From positions 1 to 64,000 of the forward strand of contig CAWEQS010000005.1 in NCBI GenBank assembly GCA_963811265.1: DNA of 64,000 bases. Reading direction: 5' to 3'. Shown one piece after another: positions 26,700 to 35,385 of this stretch; the stretch's first letter is position 1; each line of letters opens with the position of its first letter. Position numbers and translations under genes: made by a program. The notes below the pieces were generated by a model that was not told the DNA's origin, made no database searches, and saw only the letters and a program-made list of their open reading frames with translations. The DNA is from JAOUJD01 sp963811265. Its GTDB lineage: Bacteria; Pseudomonadota; Gammaproteobacteria; Burkholderiales; Burkholderiaceae_F.

Positions 26700-28043
26700 A
26701 TGAGCCGGCTGTCGCTCGAAGACATCCGCAGCTGCCTGGAGGGCGTGATCCCCAGCGTGCTGGCGACGTGCGCGCGCGACGGCACGCCGAACGTCACGTA
26801 CGTGTCGCAGGTGCACTTCGTCGACCGCACGCACGTCGCGCTGTCGTTCCAGTTCTTCAACAAGACGCGCGAGAACATCCTCGTCAACCCGAACGCCGCG
26901 GTGTACGTGATCGACCCGCGGACCGCGCGCCGCTACGTTCTTTCGCTGCGCTACCTGCGCACCGAGTCGAGCGGGCCGCTGTTCGAGCGCATGAAGGCGA
27001 ACCTCGCCGGCATCGCCTCGCACACCGGCATGAGCGGCGTGTTCAAGCTGCAGGGATCCGATGTCTACGAGGTCGTGCGGATCGATCACCTGCCGAGCTC
27101 CGAACTGGCTCCGCCGCCGCCCCGCTGCAACCTGCTCGGCGCGCTGCGCCACATCGCGAGCCTGCTGTCGACGGCGACCGACCTGCGCACGCTGCTCGAC
27201 GACGTCCTCGCGGTGCTCGCCGCCGACATGGCGATCACGCACGCGATGGTGCTGCTGACCGATGCGGCGCACGACCGGCTGTACACGGTGGCGAGCCTCG
27301 GCTACCCGGCCTCGGGGGTGGGGTCGGAGATTCCGGCCGGACAGGGCCTGATCGGCATCGCGGCGCGCGAGCGCACGCCGATCCGCATCACGCACGGAAC
27401 CAGCGAGTACACGTACAGCCTGGCGCTGCGCAAGAGCGCCGAAAGCGACGGGCTGGCCGCCCTGCTCGAAACCAAGATCCCGCTGCCCGGCCTGGCGAAG
27501 CCCGGCAGCCAGCTCGCCACGCCGATGCTCGTCGGCGGGCGCACGGTGGGCGTGCTCTTCGTCGAGAGCCCGGAGGACGGCCGGTTCCACTGGGAAGACG
27601 AGGACGCGCTCGTGGCCGTCGCGTCGCAGCTCGGCATGACGATCGCGACGCTGCAGCAGGCTGCCGAGGGCGGCGACGAGCCGGGCGCTGCCACGTCGCA
27701 GCCGCGCAGGCCGCGCGGCAAGCCGCTCGAAGTGCGGCACTACCGGGCCGACGACAGCGTGTTCATCGGCGACGACTACCTGATCAAGGGCGTGGCGGGC
27801 GCGATCTTCCGCAAGCTCGTCGCGGACTTCATCGACAAGGGCCGCACCGACTTCACCAACCGCGAGCTGCGCCTCGATCCCCGCATCCGCCTGCCCGACA
27901 TCACCGACAACCTGGAGGCGCGCCTGATCCTGCTGGTGCGCCGCCTCGGCGAACGCGGGACCGAGATCCGCATCGAGAAGACCGGGCGCGGCCGGTTCCA
28001 CCTCGCGGTGGACCGGCCGCTGACTCTGGTCGAGGCGGGCTGA
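26700..28043 (+). CDS. split-barrel flavin-fold, GAF and C-terminal winged-helix-like protein
   Basis: A 447-residue soluble protein in three parts. Residues 1-140 form a PNPOx-like split barrel (VLATCARDGTPNVTYVSQVHF and FQFFNKTRENILVNPNAAVYV, matching the FMN-binding strands). Residues about 150-325 form a GAF domain (TDLRTLLDDVLAVLAADMAI, then IPAGQGLIGIAARERTPIRI and FVESPEDGRFHWEDEDALVAV). A C-terminal piece of about 95 residues includes GVAGAIFRKLVADFIDKGRT and FTNRELRLDPRIRLPDITDN, and looks like a regulatory output module seen at the end of other GAF proteins. The layout suggests a redox or small-molecule sensor. It follows the small flavin-fold gene. No kinase or cyclase domain is present, so the output would be binding to DNA or protein. 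Confidence 0.65.
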   Translation: MSRLSLEDIRSCLEGVIPSVLATCARDGTPNVTYVSQVHFVDRTHVALSFQFFNKTRENILVNPNAAVYVIDPRTARRYVLSLRYLRTESSGPLFERMKANLAGIASHTGMSGVFKLQGSDVYEVVRIDHLPSSELAPPPPRCNLLGALRHIASLLSTATDLRTLLDDVLAVLAADMAITHAMVLLTDAAHDRLYTVASLGYPASGVGSEIPAGQGLIGIAARERTPIRITHGTSEYTYSLALRKSAESDGLAALLETKIPLPGLAKPGSQLATPMLVGGRTVGVLFVESPEDGRFHWEDEDALVAVASQLGMTIATLQQAAEGGDEPGAATSQPRRPRGKPLEVRHYRADDSVFIGDDYLIKGVAGAIFRKLVADFIDKGRTDFTNRELRLDPRIRLPDITDNLEARLILLVRRLGERGTEIRIEKTGRGRFHLAVDRPLTLVEAG

Positions 28044-28044
28044 G

Positions 28045-28774
28045 TCAGGCGGCAGCCAGCTCCTTCACCGGCGCTGCGGCCGTCGACTCGTCGCCATCGA
28101 GCGGCATGGGCCCGATCGCTGCGCCGAGCTTCGCCCACTCGCGCGCGGTCAGGTGGGGCTTGACGAGGTCGAGCACGGCCTCGAAGGCGGGCCGCGGCGC
28201 GTTCTGCTGCAGGCCGGCGAGCAGCGCGGCGCGCTCGTGCGGCGCGGCCGACGGCGCCATCCACCGCATCACCGTCATCGCCTCGTCGGGCGCCAGCGAG
28301 CCGACGATCGACTGCTCGATCGCAAACACCTCGGCCTCGTTGTAGTGCGCGGTGAGGGTCGCGTGGTTCTGCGTTTCCTCCACGTGCATGTGCTCGAGGT
28401 TCTCGGCGACGAACAGCGCCAGCAGTCGATACAGCCCCATCGACCGCGGCCACCCGCGCCGATCCTGTCGTCGCTTCGACGCTGCGTACCGACCTCTCCA
28501 GCCGCGCGAGCGACCGCTCGTGTTGCTCGTGCTCGCGGGCGGTGACGCGCGCGCTGCCCGGCGCGCGCGCCTCCAGCGCCGTGTGCAGGTATTCGTTCTC
28601 GTGCTCCAGATGGCTCGCGCAGCCGGCGAGCAGCGCGCGCACCTCGCCGAGCGCGGCCGCCACGTCCGCGGGATCGTGCGGGTCCATCCGCCCCACGGTG
28701 GTCAGGACCTCGCACATCCAGGCGCGCAGGCCCTTGTGGATCAGTGCATAGATGTTGTAGCGCTCGCTCGTCAT
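28045..28774 (-). CDS. hemerythrin-like protein (one frameshift)
   Basis: About 240 residues of a four-helix, histidine-rich protein. The N-terminal half (from ATG 28774) has YNIYALIHKGLRAWMCEVL, SHLEHENEYLHTALEAR and REHEQHERSLARLERSV, giving the His/Glu ligand pattern of hemerythrin-like domains. The second half, in another frame from about 28445, has LYRLLALFVAENLEHMHVEE and TQNHATLTAHYNEAEVF. One extra base near 28440-28455 explains the break. A di-iron, oxygen- or NO-responsive site is the likely cofactor. The gene is convergent with the GAF protein gene and ends one base from it. The role is unknown; a redox-sensing pair with the neighbour is speculation. Confidence 0.7.
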
Positions 28775-28944
28775 GACGTCGGTTCCTCGCTCGGGTTCGT
28801 GAATGAAAGTGAGCGAAGCTTAGGAACGCGCGGACAGGTTCGCTGCTAAATGATGCGTAAGCCGACACTAAGAACTCCTTAACCGCTCCGAGTGCGCGCG
28901 TCCCCGCGCCCAGACGCGCCGCCCCGGCGTGCGAAAATCCGCGC

Positions 28945-29163
28945 ATGCCACCGCAATCCCGATCCACGCTCCCGCCCGAGGCGATGCAGTCACCCGTGCC
29001 GTCGCCGTGCATCTCCGTGTGCAGGATGGACCCGCGCACCGGATGGTGCGACGGGTGCCACCGGACGATCGACGAGATCGCGGGCTGGAGCCGCATGGAC
29101 GATGGCGCGAAGCGCGCCGTGTGGGCCGACCTCGCCCGCCGTCGTCAACTCAAAGCGGCATGA
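28945..29163 (+). CDS. DUF1289 family small protein
   Basis: A 72-residue protein with the DUF1289 core PSPCISVCRMDPRTGWCDGC and HRTIDEIAGWSRMDDGAKRA, which holds four cysteines in C-x3-C...C-x2-C spacing and the conserved I-x-E-I-x-x-W helix. The four cysteines suggest metal or iron-sulfur binding. The ATG at 28945 leaves about 18 non-conserved residues before the core; a later Met at residue 14 is also possible. Family function is unknown; these genes are often found near metallo-hydrolases or redox genes, as here. Confidence 0.85.
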   Translation: MPPQSRSTLPPEAMQSPVPSPCISVCRMDPRTGWCDGCHRTIDEIAGWSRMDDGAKRAVWADLARRRQLKAA

Positions 29164-29260
29164 CGGTAGTCGAGCGGGCCGTGCGCGGTGAGCGCGGCTT
29201 CCCGGCCGGCTCGTTCGAGTTGCGGGCGGCGGGCGGTCGCATCGACTGCGCGGGCCTTCG

Positions 29261-30181
29261 ATGACCACTTCCCTCCCGCCGTCGATCCGCGTGTTCGAGC
29301 GCGGATGGCTGTCGTCCAACAACGTGCTGCTGTTCGACGACGACGGCAGCGCGACCCTCGTCGACACCGGCTACGTCACGCACAGGGAGCAGACGCGGGA
29401 ACTGGTGCGGCACGCGCTGCAGGGAAGATCGCTGGCGCGCATCCTCAACACGCACCTGCACTCCGATCACTGCGGCGGCAACGCGGAACTGCAGCGGGCG
29501 TTCGGCGCCACGATCCACATCCCGCCCGGCCACGCAGGCGCCGTCGCCCGCTGGGACGAGGACGAACTCACGTTCGTTGCGACCGGACAGCAGTGCGAAC
29601 GATTCTCGTACGACGGACTGATCGAGCCGGGCAGCGAAGTCCGCATGGGCGGCTTCGCGTGGCGGGTCCATGCGGCGTCCGGCCACGACCCGCACTCGGT
29701 CGTGCTGTGGGCGCCCGAGCCAGGCGTCCTGATCTCGGCGGACGCACTGTGGGGAAACGGCTTCGGCGTGATCTTTCCGGAGCTAGAGGGCGAGTCCGGC
29801 TTCGCCGAGCAGCGCGCGATCCTGGAACTGATCGAGTCGCTCGCACCGCGCTTCGTGATCCCGGGACACGGCGCGCCGTTCACGGACGTCGGCGCGGCGC
29901 TGAAACGCGCGCACGCCCGCCTCGACGCGCTATCGGCCAGCCTCGAGCGCAATGCGCGCCACGCGGCCAAGGTGCTGCTGAAGTTCTATCTGCTGGAGGT
30001 TCGGAAGGTCGCGATGCGGGACCTGGTCGCGCACGTGGCCGGCGCCCGCTACTTCCGCGTGATCAACGAGCGCTACTTCCGGATGCCGTTCGAGGAGTTC
30101 GTGCGACAGCAGGTGACGGAGCTCGTTGCGAGCGGTGCCGCCGTCATGGACGGCGACACCGTGCTCGATTCGGGCGGCTGA
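29261..30181 (+). CDS. metallo-beta-lactamase fold hydrolase
   Basis: A 306-residue MBL-fold protein. The metal site has NTHLHSDHCGGN (H-x-H-x-D-H), SGHDPHSVVLW (next His), SADALWGNGFG (bridging Asp), and the final PGHGAPFTD (last His), all in the expected order. The C-terminal 90 residues are helical and extend beyond the catalytic domain, as in several uncharacterised hydrolases of the glyoxalase-II-like branch. It starts about 100 bases after the DUF1289 gene and ends four bases before the convergent protease gene, on the other strand. Likely activity is hydrolysis of a thioester, lactone or phosphoester, but the substrate is unknown. Confidence 0.85.
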   Translation: MTTSLPPSIRVFERGWLSSNNVLLFDDDGSATLVDTGYVTHREQTRELVRHALQGRSLARILNTHLHSDHCGGNAELQRAFGATIHIPPGHAGAVARWDEDELTFVATGQQCERFSYDGLIEPGSEVRMGGFAWRVHAASGHDPHSVVLWAPEPGVLISADALWGNGFGVIFPELEGESGFAEQRAILELIESLAPRFVIPGHGAPFTDVGAALKRAHARLDALSASLERNARHAAKVLLKFYLLEVRKVAMRDLVAHVAGARYFRVINERYFRMPFEEFVRQQVTELVASGAAVMDGDTVLDSGG

Positions 30182-30184
30182 CGC

Positions 30185-32199
30185 TCAGCGTCGTCGACGC
30201 TCTCCCGTCGTGGTGTTCGACGGAACGTAGGTGTAGCCGTTCAGCGTGACGCCGGTGACCGTGAAGACGAACGTCCCGCTCGACTTCGTGCGCGACGAAC
30301 TAATCGACGCCACGCCCGACGTGTTCGTGGTGCCGCTTCCCGAACCGCTCACCACACCGCTCCAGTTTCCGGTCACCGCGGCGCCGGCGATCTTGTTGCG
30401 GCTGGGGCTGGCGTCCTCCACGGACACCTGTGCCGTCGCCTGGGTCGCCGCCCTTGTTCCTGGTCAGCGTCACCGTGACGCCAGCGACCAATATCTGCGT
30501 CGAAGTGCCCGTCACGGTCGGCGTGGTCGGTGAGGTCACGGTGATCGTGACACTCCTGTCCGAGGTGAGGCCGGCGTTGTCGGTCACTGTCAGCGTGGCC
30601 GTGTAGGTGCCTGGCGTCGTGTAGGTCTTGCTGGCGCTCGGGCCAGACGCCGACGTGCCGTCGCCGAAGTTCCACGCGTACGACACGATGCTGCCGTCGG
30701 GATCGGACGAACCGGCGGCACTGAAGCTGACCGCGAGCGGCGCGACGCCGGACGTCGGATTGGCGGACATCGACGCGACCGGCGGCTGCGACGCCGACGC
30801 CGGCACGGTGCCGGACACCGAGTACTCGCCCACGCTGCCGTAGCTGGAGTAGCCGGTGGACAGGTCGCCCTTGCCGCTTCCGCGCACGCGAAACGAAGTA
30901 CGTTCCTGCCGAGGCGACGTTCGCCGTCAGCGTGGCGCCCAGCCCGTCGACCGGATTCGACGACGCGATGACCTGGCCGTTGCCGTTCAGCAGTTCGGCC
31001 TGAACGTCGACGTTGCCGGCCCGCGCGGCGGGGTTCACCACGATGGTTGATGGTGCCGGCGCCGGCCACGAACGAGAACATGTCGACGTCGCCGGAGCGC
31101 TCGATGATGCCGGCGCCGTTGAGCGTGGTCGTGCCGCCGGCCGTAATGCCACCCAAGCGGGTCGCCGTGCCGGTCGAGCCGCCGTGGTCGTCGGCGCGCA
31201 GCGGCAGGCCGTTGGACGCCATCACCGCGAAGTCGTCTTCCTTGTTGTTCGCGTCCGGGTACTCGCCCTTGCTCCACTGGACGAGGGACTGGTAGTAGCC
31301 AACACCCATGATCGGGGCCCAGCCCGTCACGCCGCTGCCGTGGCCCTGGTAGTACCCAGTCGTCGACGTACCGTCGTGATGCAGGCCCATGTTGTGGCCG
31401 GCCTCGTGCGAGATGGCCTCGGCCACGTACTTCTCGTTGCCCGCCCCGAGGACGGTCATAGAACACCAGCGCCGGCTTGTAGTAATTGGACGTGTCGTCG
31501 AACACGCCGATGTACGCCACGCCGCCACAATTGCAGCTATAGAACGTGCGCTTGGTGATCAGCACCGTGGTGCCGAACGTGTCGTCGCCGGAACCGCTGC
31601 GCGTCAGCGCGTCCGCCGGCGGCGGCTCGGTCGTCACGTCGACGTCGAACGCGGCATAGTCTTCCGCGACCCGTTGCCAGATGTACTGGATGCGCTCGAG
31701 TTCGGCCGCCGAAAACGAGTACGGAACGCCGTCGAGGTCGAACGGCAGCGCCGTGATGGACGAGGCGCTCGAGTTCCACACCGTGTTGGTCAGCGTGGCA
31801 CCGACGAAGTTCAGGTAGATGGTCCGCTTCGCGCCCGGCTTGCTGTGCAGCATGAGGGTCCGGTCGAGGGAAACCAGCGTGCCAGTCGAAGTCGGGGAGC
31901 CCGCAGTCCCGGTCGGAGGCTCGATCTCCTCCTCGTAGAGCATGCGGCCCTTGCGGTCGATGATCGCCAGGCGATCGCGACGGAGGATCGAAGAGAACTC
32001 CGCCGGCGACTTGCCGTACCAGGCGGCAACTTCCGGCAGTCGCGCGCCGAGCAGCTGGATCGCCCGTTCCCCACGCGCCTTCTCAGGCAGGTCGATCTGC
32101 GGGAAGGCCGGCTTCTGCCGATGCGGGACGGTTTGCGCGGAAACGCCGACGGCGAACATGGCGAGCGCGGCCAGCGCACAGCTTGATCCAGGACTTCAC
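30185..32199 (-). CDS. secreted metzincin-type metalloprotease with PKD domain (frame breaks)
   Basis: Reconstructed over about five frames, this is a secreted protein of roughly 670 residues. The start is GTG at 32199 with AGGGGA upstream, and an export signal reads KSWIKL, then ALAALAMFAVGVSAQ after one extra T. A propeptide-like region with YGKSPAEFSSILRRDRLAI follows, then a catalytic domain with RTFYSCNCGGVAYIGVFDD and the zinc motif SHEAGHNMGLHHDG (plus-strand 31375-31415), which has the metzincin H-E-x-x-H-x-x-G-x-x-H-D layout. After a prepeptidase-like stretch come a PKD repeat (SFSAAGSSDPDGSIVSYAWN and FGDGTSASGP, about 30620-30770) and a C-terminal Ser/Thr-rich beta domain. Frame changes lie near 32178, 31460, 31038, 30890 and 30440. 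Confidence 0.72.
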
Positions 32200-32238
32200 G
32201 ACTTCTTTCCCCTCAGCGCGCGTTCGAAGGCGCGTTCT

Positions 32239-32349
32239 TCATGCCAGAGCAGCGGTTGTCAACACGGCGAAGCAGACGAGCGCCCAGACACCGGCGAGCA
32301 TCTTCAGCTCGCCGCCGAATGCGACTTGCGTATCGGTTCGATCCGTCAT
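32239..32349 (-). CDS. putative 36-residue membrane protein
   Basis: A short reading frame from ATG (32349) to TGA (32239) encoding MTDRTDTQVAFGGELKMLAG, then VWALVCFAVLTTAALA: a hydrophilic first half and one hydrophobic helix of about 20 residues. A GGGAG ribosome-binding site lies six bases before the ATG, a better signal than that of several neighbours. It ends 39 bases before the protease start and points the same way, so both could be made from one mRNA. No family is recognised. It may be a small membrane peptide, or an untranslated coincidence. Confidence 0.4.
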   Translation of the reverse strand: MTDRTDTQVAFGGELKMLAGVWALVCFAVLTTAALA

Positions 32350-32697
32350 CGCCGTCTCCCAAGGGGCAAGGCCCCGCTTCATGAGAGAGGTATCGGCAAC
32401 CGCGAGCCGAATTTTTACTTTTTCGAGGGGGGAAGAGGCCTCAATTCGCCCTGCAAAGCCGCTAGGGCGGTCGGATTAGTTGCTCGAACTGCCAGGGATT
32501 CGTCGCCCGCCAGGAGCGACACCGCTGGCTCCGGCGTCGTGCCCGTCGCTGCAGTCTCGGCGGCGCACCGGCCGGCTGTCGGCCCTCGAGATCCAGCCCG
32601 GCGCACCCAGCCGCAGCGCGGATCGGCGCCGGCATTGCTAAAGTCCGGGTTCGGACGCAACTCGGACCGGCCGCGCTGGGCCAGCCGCCAACCCCAC
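32350..32697. other. intergenic region between the small ORF and mobB
   Basis: About 350 bases without a recognisable gene. It contains an AT-rich patch near 32410-32422 (attttta, cttttt), a small GGGGC-CTT-GCCCC-type repeat around 32362-32374 on the minus side of the small ORF, and a short palindrome GTCCG-GGTT-CGGAC at 32643-32656, 41 bases before mobB. Nothing in it meets a confident promoter or riboswitch pattern; the mobB promoter and the minus-strand promoter should lie here. Confidence 0.4.
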
Positions 32698-33192
32698 ATG
32701 AAAGTCTTCGGATTCGCCGGCTGGTCGGGCAGCGGCAAGACGGTGCTGATCGAACGCATCATCCCCCTGCTGACCGGGCGCGGCCTTGACGTGTCCCTGA
32801 TCAAGCGGGCCCATCACGAGTTCGACGTCGACGTGCCGGGCAAGGACTCCTACCGCCACCGGCGCGCCGGCTGTCGGGAGGTGCTGATCTCATCCGGCAC
32901 GCGCTGGGCGCACATGCACGAGATGCGCGGCGAACCGGAGCAGTCGCTGCAGCAGCTGGTCGACCGGATCTCCCCATGTGACCTGCTGCTGGTCGAAGGC
33001 TTCAAGCGGGAGCCCATCCCGAAGATGGAAGTATTCCGCCGCGACAACGGCAAGCCCGCGCTGCACCCCCACGACCCGCACGTCGTGGCCATCGCCGCCG
33101 ACTGTCGCTTCGACACGGCGCTGCCACAGTTCGACCTGGACGACGCGCCCGGCATCGCCGAGTTCGTGGCCACGTTCAACCGGCCGGGTTGA
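32698..33192 (+). CDS. mobB: molybdopterin-guanine dinucleotide biosynthesis adapter MobB
   Basis: A 164-residue P-loop GTPase-type protein. The Walker A loop is GWSGSGKTVLIE (residues 8-19), KRAHHEFDVDVPGKDSYRHR gives the family His/Asp-rich segment, and LLLVEGFKREPIPKMEVFR is the conserved MobB motif. MobB binds MobA and GTP and helps attach GMP to molybdopterin to form the bis-MGD cofactor used by formate dehydrogenase. The start ATG (32698) gives the conserved MKVFGFAGWSGSGK beginning; a much longer upstream frame is not coding. It is separated from mobA by the whole formate dehydrogenase operon. Confidence 0.92.
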   Translation: MKVFGFAGWSGSGKTVLIERIIPLLTGRGLDVSLIKRAHHEFDVDVPGKDSYRHRRAGCREVLISSGTRWAHMHEMRGEPEQSLQQLVDRISPCDLLLVEGFKREPIPKMEVFRRDNGKPALHPHDPHVVAIAADCRFDTALPQFDLDDAPGIAEFVATFNRPG

Positions 33193-33230
33193 CGCCGAAA
33201 CGCCCGCGCCGAGGCAACCAGCATCCGCCC

Positions 33231-33836
33231 ATGAAGCGCCCGCCGGCAGTCGATCGGCCCGAGCCGGACGATGTCCTGATGCACCTGGCGTCACGCTATT
33301 CGGTCAGCCCGAAGCATCTCGACGTTCCAGCACCCACGCATGCAGAGCTGATGCGCGCGGCGGCGCTGGCGCTGCGCGCGCCCGACCACGAGGCGCTGCG
33401 ACCGTACCGGTTCGTGCACATCGCCGTGCATCAGCGCGCGAGGCTCGGCGAACTGTATGCGCTTGGCGCCCGGCGCCGCGGCTGTGACGAGGCCGACGTG
33501 CAGCGGGCGCGTGAACGCGCCCACAACGGCCCGTGCCTGCTGGCCCTGGTCGGCCGCATCGAGGACGGCGCGCTCGAGGTGCCCGCGCGGGACCAGTGGC
33601 TGTGCATTGGCGCCGCGTTGATGAACTTCGTCAACGCGCTGCACCTGATGGGCTATGGCGCCAAGGTGCTGGGCGGCGCGTCGATCGACGACGTGGACGT
33701 GCAGCAGGCGTTCTGCGCGCCGGGTGAAACCTTGCTTTGCTGGATCGTGACAGGCACTCCGACCTGCGCCGCGCACTCGCGCTACTCGGATGACGCCGGC
33801 CTGATTCTGGGGGACTGGGACGGCGGCAACCCTTGA
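33231..33836 (+). CDS. nitroreductase family flavoprotein
   Basis: A 201-residue protein of the nitroreductase fold (FMN-dependent NAD(P)H oxidoreductase). The order of motifs fits: HLASRYSVSPKHLDVPAPTH near the start as the FMN phosphate-contacting segment (R-x-S type), LRAPDHEALRPYRFVHI, then AALMNFVNALHLMGYGAKVL, and a C-terminal CWIVTGTPT. The start ATG at 33231 is preferred to a TTG at 33189 that overlaps the mobB stop, because the conserved region begins well after it. Its physiological substrate is unknown. It sits between mobB and the end of the formate dehydrogenase operon and may simply be a neighbour. Confidence 0.8.
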   Translation: MKRPPAVDRPEPDDVLMHLASRYSVSPKHLDVPAPTHAELMRAAALALRAPDHEALRPYRFVHIAVHQRARLGELYALGARRRGCDEADVQRARERAHNGPCLLALVGRIEDGALEVPARDQWLCIGAALMNFVNALHLMGYGAKVLGGASIDDVDVQQAFCAPGETLLCWIVTGTPTCAAHSRYSDDAGLILGDWDGGNP

Positions 33837-33900
33837 ACGGCGCCAGGCAGCCGAAGGTCGCGACGGTTTCCCCGCCTGTTCCAGGGCACATCGCCGGCCA

Positions 33901-33926
33901 AAACAAAAGCGCCCCGCAGGGCGCTC
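33901..33926 (-). terminator. intrinsic terminator of the formate dehydrogenase operon
   Basis: On the minus strand AGCGCCC (33926-33920) pairs with GGGCGCT (33915-33909) around a four-base loop, and TTTGTTTT follows the second arm. It lies 20 bases after the stop of the small secreted protein gene, the last gene of the operon. Confidence 0.88.
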
Positions 33927-33945
33927 TTGCCTGTGAGCGATCGCG

Positions 33946-34296
33946 CTACTTCTTCGGCGCCGCGGCGGCCGGTTGCGCGGGGGCGGCGGCCGGTGGCGGG
34001 GCAGCGGCCACGGCCGGGGCCGCCGCCGGCGGCACGAACGGACCGGGGTTCACGCACGCAGGCGTCGCTTCGGGCGCATAGGCCTTGCCATTGGCTTTCT
34101 GCTGCTTGATGTACTCATCGGCGACCTTGGCCTGCGACAGGCACAGCGTGTAGGCGTCGACCTTGCCCGCGTGCGCCGCCTTCGCCGCATTCAGCGCCGC
34201 CGCCGCCTGCTGCTCGGGCGTGGGCGCCGGCAGCTTTGCCACTCCGGCCGCGGCAAATCCCAGCCCGCAAACCGCAACGATGATGTGCTTCAGCAT
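33946..34296 (-). CDS. small secreted Ala/Pro-rich protein
   Basis: A 116-residue protein with a Sec signal peptide (MLKHIIVAVCGLGFAAAGVA, cleavage near residue 21), a short helical middle (PAPTPEQQAAAALNAAKAAH) and two Cys that could form a disulfide (LCLSQAK and TPACVNPGP). The last 35 residues are almost all Ala and Pro. It starts 16 bases after the gamma-subunit stop, with a GGGGGAG ribosome-binding site, and ends just before the terminator at 33901, so it is the last gene of the formate dehydrogenase operon. The middle resembles small periplasmic proteins of unknown role often seen in betaproteobacteria. No function can be assigned beyond envelope localisation. Confidence 0.7.
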   Translation of the reverse strand: MLKHIIVAVCGLGFAAAGVAKLPAPTPEQQAAAALNAAKAAHAGKVDAYTLCLSQAKVADEYIKQQKANGKAYAPEATPACVNPGPFVPPAAAPAVAAAPPPAAAPAQPAAAAPKK

Positions 34297-34312
34297 GTCT
34301 CCCCCGATGACT

Positions 34313-35374
34313 CTATTTGACCGCGAGCTGGATTGAGCGGCGGATGGGTTCGGGCACGGCAGCCTCGGGCACCATCGGGCTCTCGGGCACCTTGCCGGCC
34401 TTGACGTCGTTGTACCAGAGCTCGTGGTGATGCTTGGCCCACTCGGCCGTCACGTACCCGTCGCGCATCGCGCGGTAAGCGCCCTTCATGCCGATCGTGC
34501 CCAGGTAGATGTGCACGCAGGCCATGGCGATCGCCACGTAGGCCAGCACCATGTGGATGACGTTGAAGGTCTGCATCGTGTCCCGGGTCTGGCCGAAGTT
34601 CGGGAAGTTGAGCACCAGGCCCGAGACGATCAGCAACGGGGTGAGCAGGACCAGCAAGAACCAGAACACGATCTTCTCGCCGCCGTTGAACTTGCCGGAG
34701 GGGTACTCGTGCCCGGTCAGGTTGCCGACTATCTTGGTCAGCCAGATGAAATCCTGCTTGTTGAACCAGTTGTGCCGCAGGTAACGGAAGAACATCCACA
34801 CGACACCGACGATCAGGATCGGTCCAACGAAGTTGTGGACGTTCTTCGCTGCCGCCGCGAGCCATGAATAGAGCGTGTGGCCGATGATCGGCAGCAGCAG
34901 CACCTTGCCGAAGGTGAGGATCAGTCCGGTGATTCCCAGGGTGACCCATACGATGGCCATGGTCCAGTGCGCGTAGCGATCCGCGGGACGAAAGCGCTGG
35001 ATCATCGTCTTCGATCCGCTTTCGCCGACAGGGATCGAGCCGCGGATGGCGTAGAAACCGCCCAGCGACACCATCGCCAGCGCAACCAGCAGCCCGCCGA
35101 TGAGCGACACCGGCACGCGCGCCTGCCGCCAGGTTTCGCCGCGCGACTGGATCAGCACGCCCTGCTCCGGCGCGGCGCCGAGCTGGGTGAATCCCGGCTC
35201 GCCGGAGCGCACCTCGCGCCAGACCGGCGCGTTGTTGTACGGCTGGGCAATGTTCTGCTGCACTTGCTGGCGTGCGGCTTCCTGCTGCTGCGGGGTCGCG
35301 GGTTGCGCGACCGCGAAGCCGGCGAATGCCAGCATCGCTGCAGCCAACCCGGCCCGCCACGAGAGAATCGTCAT
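34313..35374 (-). CDS. fdhC: formate dehydrogenase gamma subunit (cytochrome b)
   Basis: A 353-residue membrane subunit that takes electrons from the beta subunit to quinone. An N-terminal signal-like segment (SWRAGLAAAMLAFAGFAVAQ) and a Gln/Pro-rich periplasmic stretch precede the first cytochrome helix near residue 115 (VSLIGGLLVALAMVSLGGFY). Four more helices follow with the heme-ligand regions RYAHWTMAIVWVTLGITG, HTLYSWLAAAAKNVHNFVGP and IHMVLAYVAIAMACVHIYLG. The extra N-terminal extension relative to the enteric FdnI is typical of betaproteobacterial enzymes. The start ATG at 35374 has AGGGAG upstream. It lies 11 bases behind the lipoprotein gene. Confidence 0.9.
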   Translation of the reverse strand: MTILSWRAGLAAAMLAFAGFAVAQPATPQQQEAARQQVQQNIAQPYNNAPVWREVRSGEPGFTQLGAAPEQGVLIQSRGETWRQARVPVSLIGGLLVALAMVSLGGFYAIRGSIPVGESGSKTMIQRFRPADRYAHWTMAIVWVTLGITGLILTFGKVLLLPIIGHTLYSWLAAAAKNVHNFVGPILIVGVVWMFFRYLRHNWFNKQDFIWLTKIVGNLTGHEYPSGKFNGGEKIVFWFLLVLLTPLLIVSGLVLNFPNFGQTRDTMQTFNVIHMVLAYVAIAMACVHIYLGTIGMKGAYRAMRDGYVTAEWAKHHHELWYNDVKAGKVPESPMVPEAAVPEPIRRSIQLAVK

Positions 35375-35385
35375 GTGGCGGCTCC

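Noticed and set aside
32643..32656. Short palindrome before mobB as an operator or Moco riboswitch piece
   Set aside because: Only five base pairs and no further conserved structure; too little to support a regulatory claim.
31942..32697. Long upstream extension of mobB
   Set aside because: The extra 250 residues have no family similarity and overlap the protease 5' end; the MobB fold starts exactly at ATG 32698.
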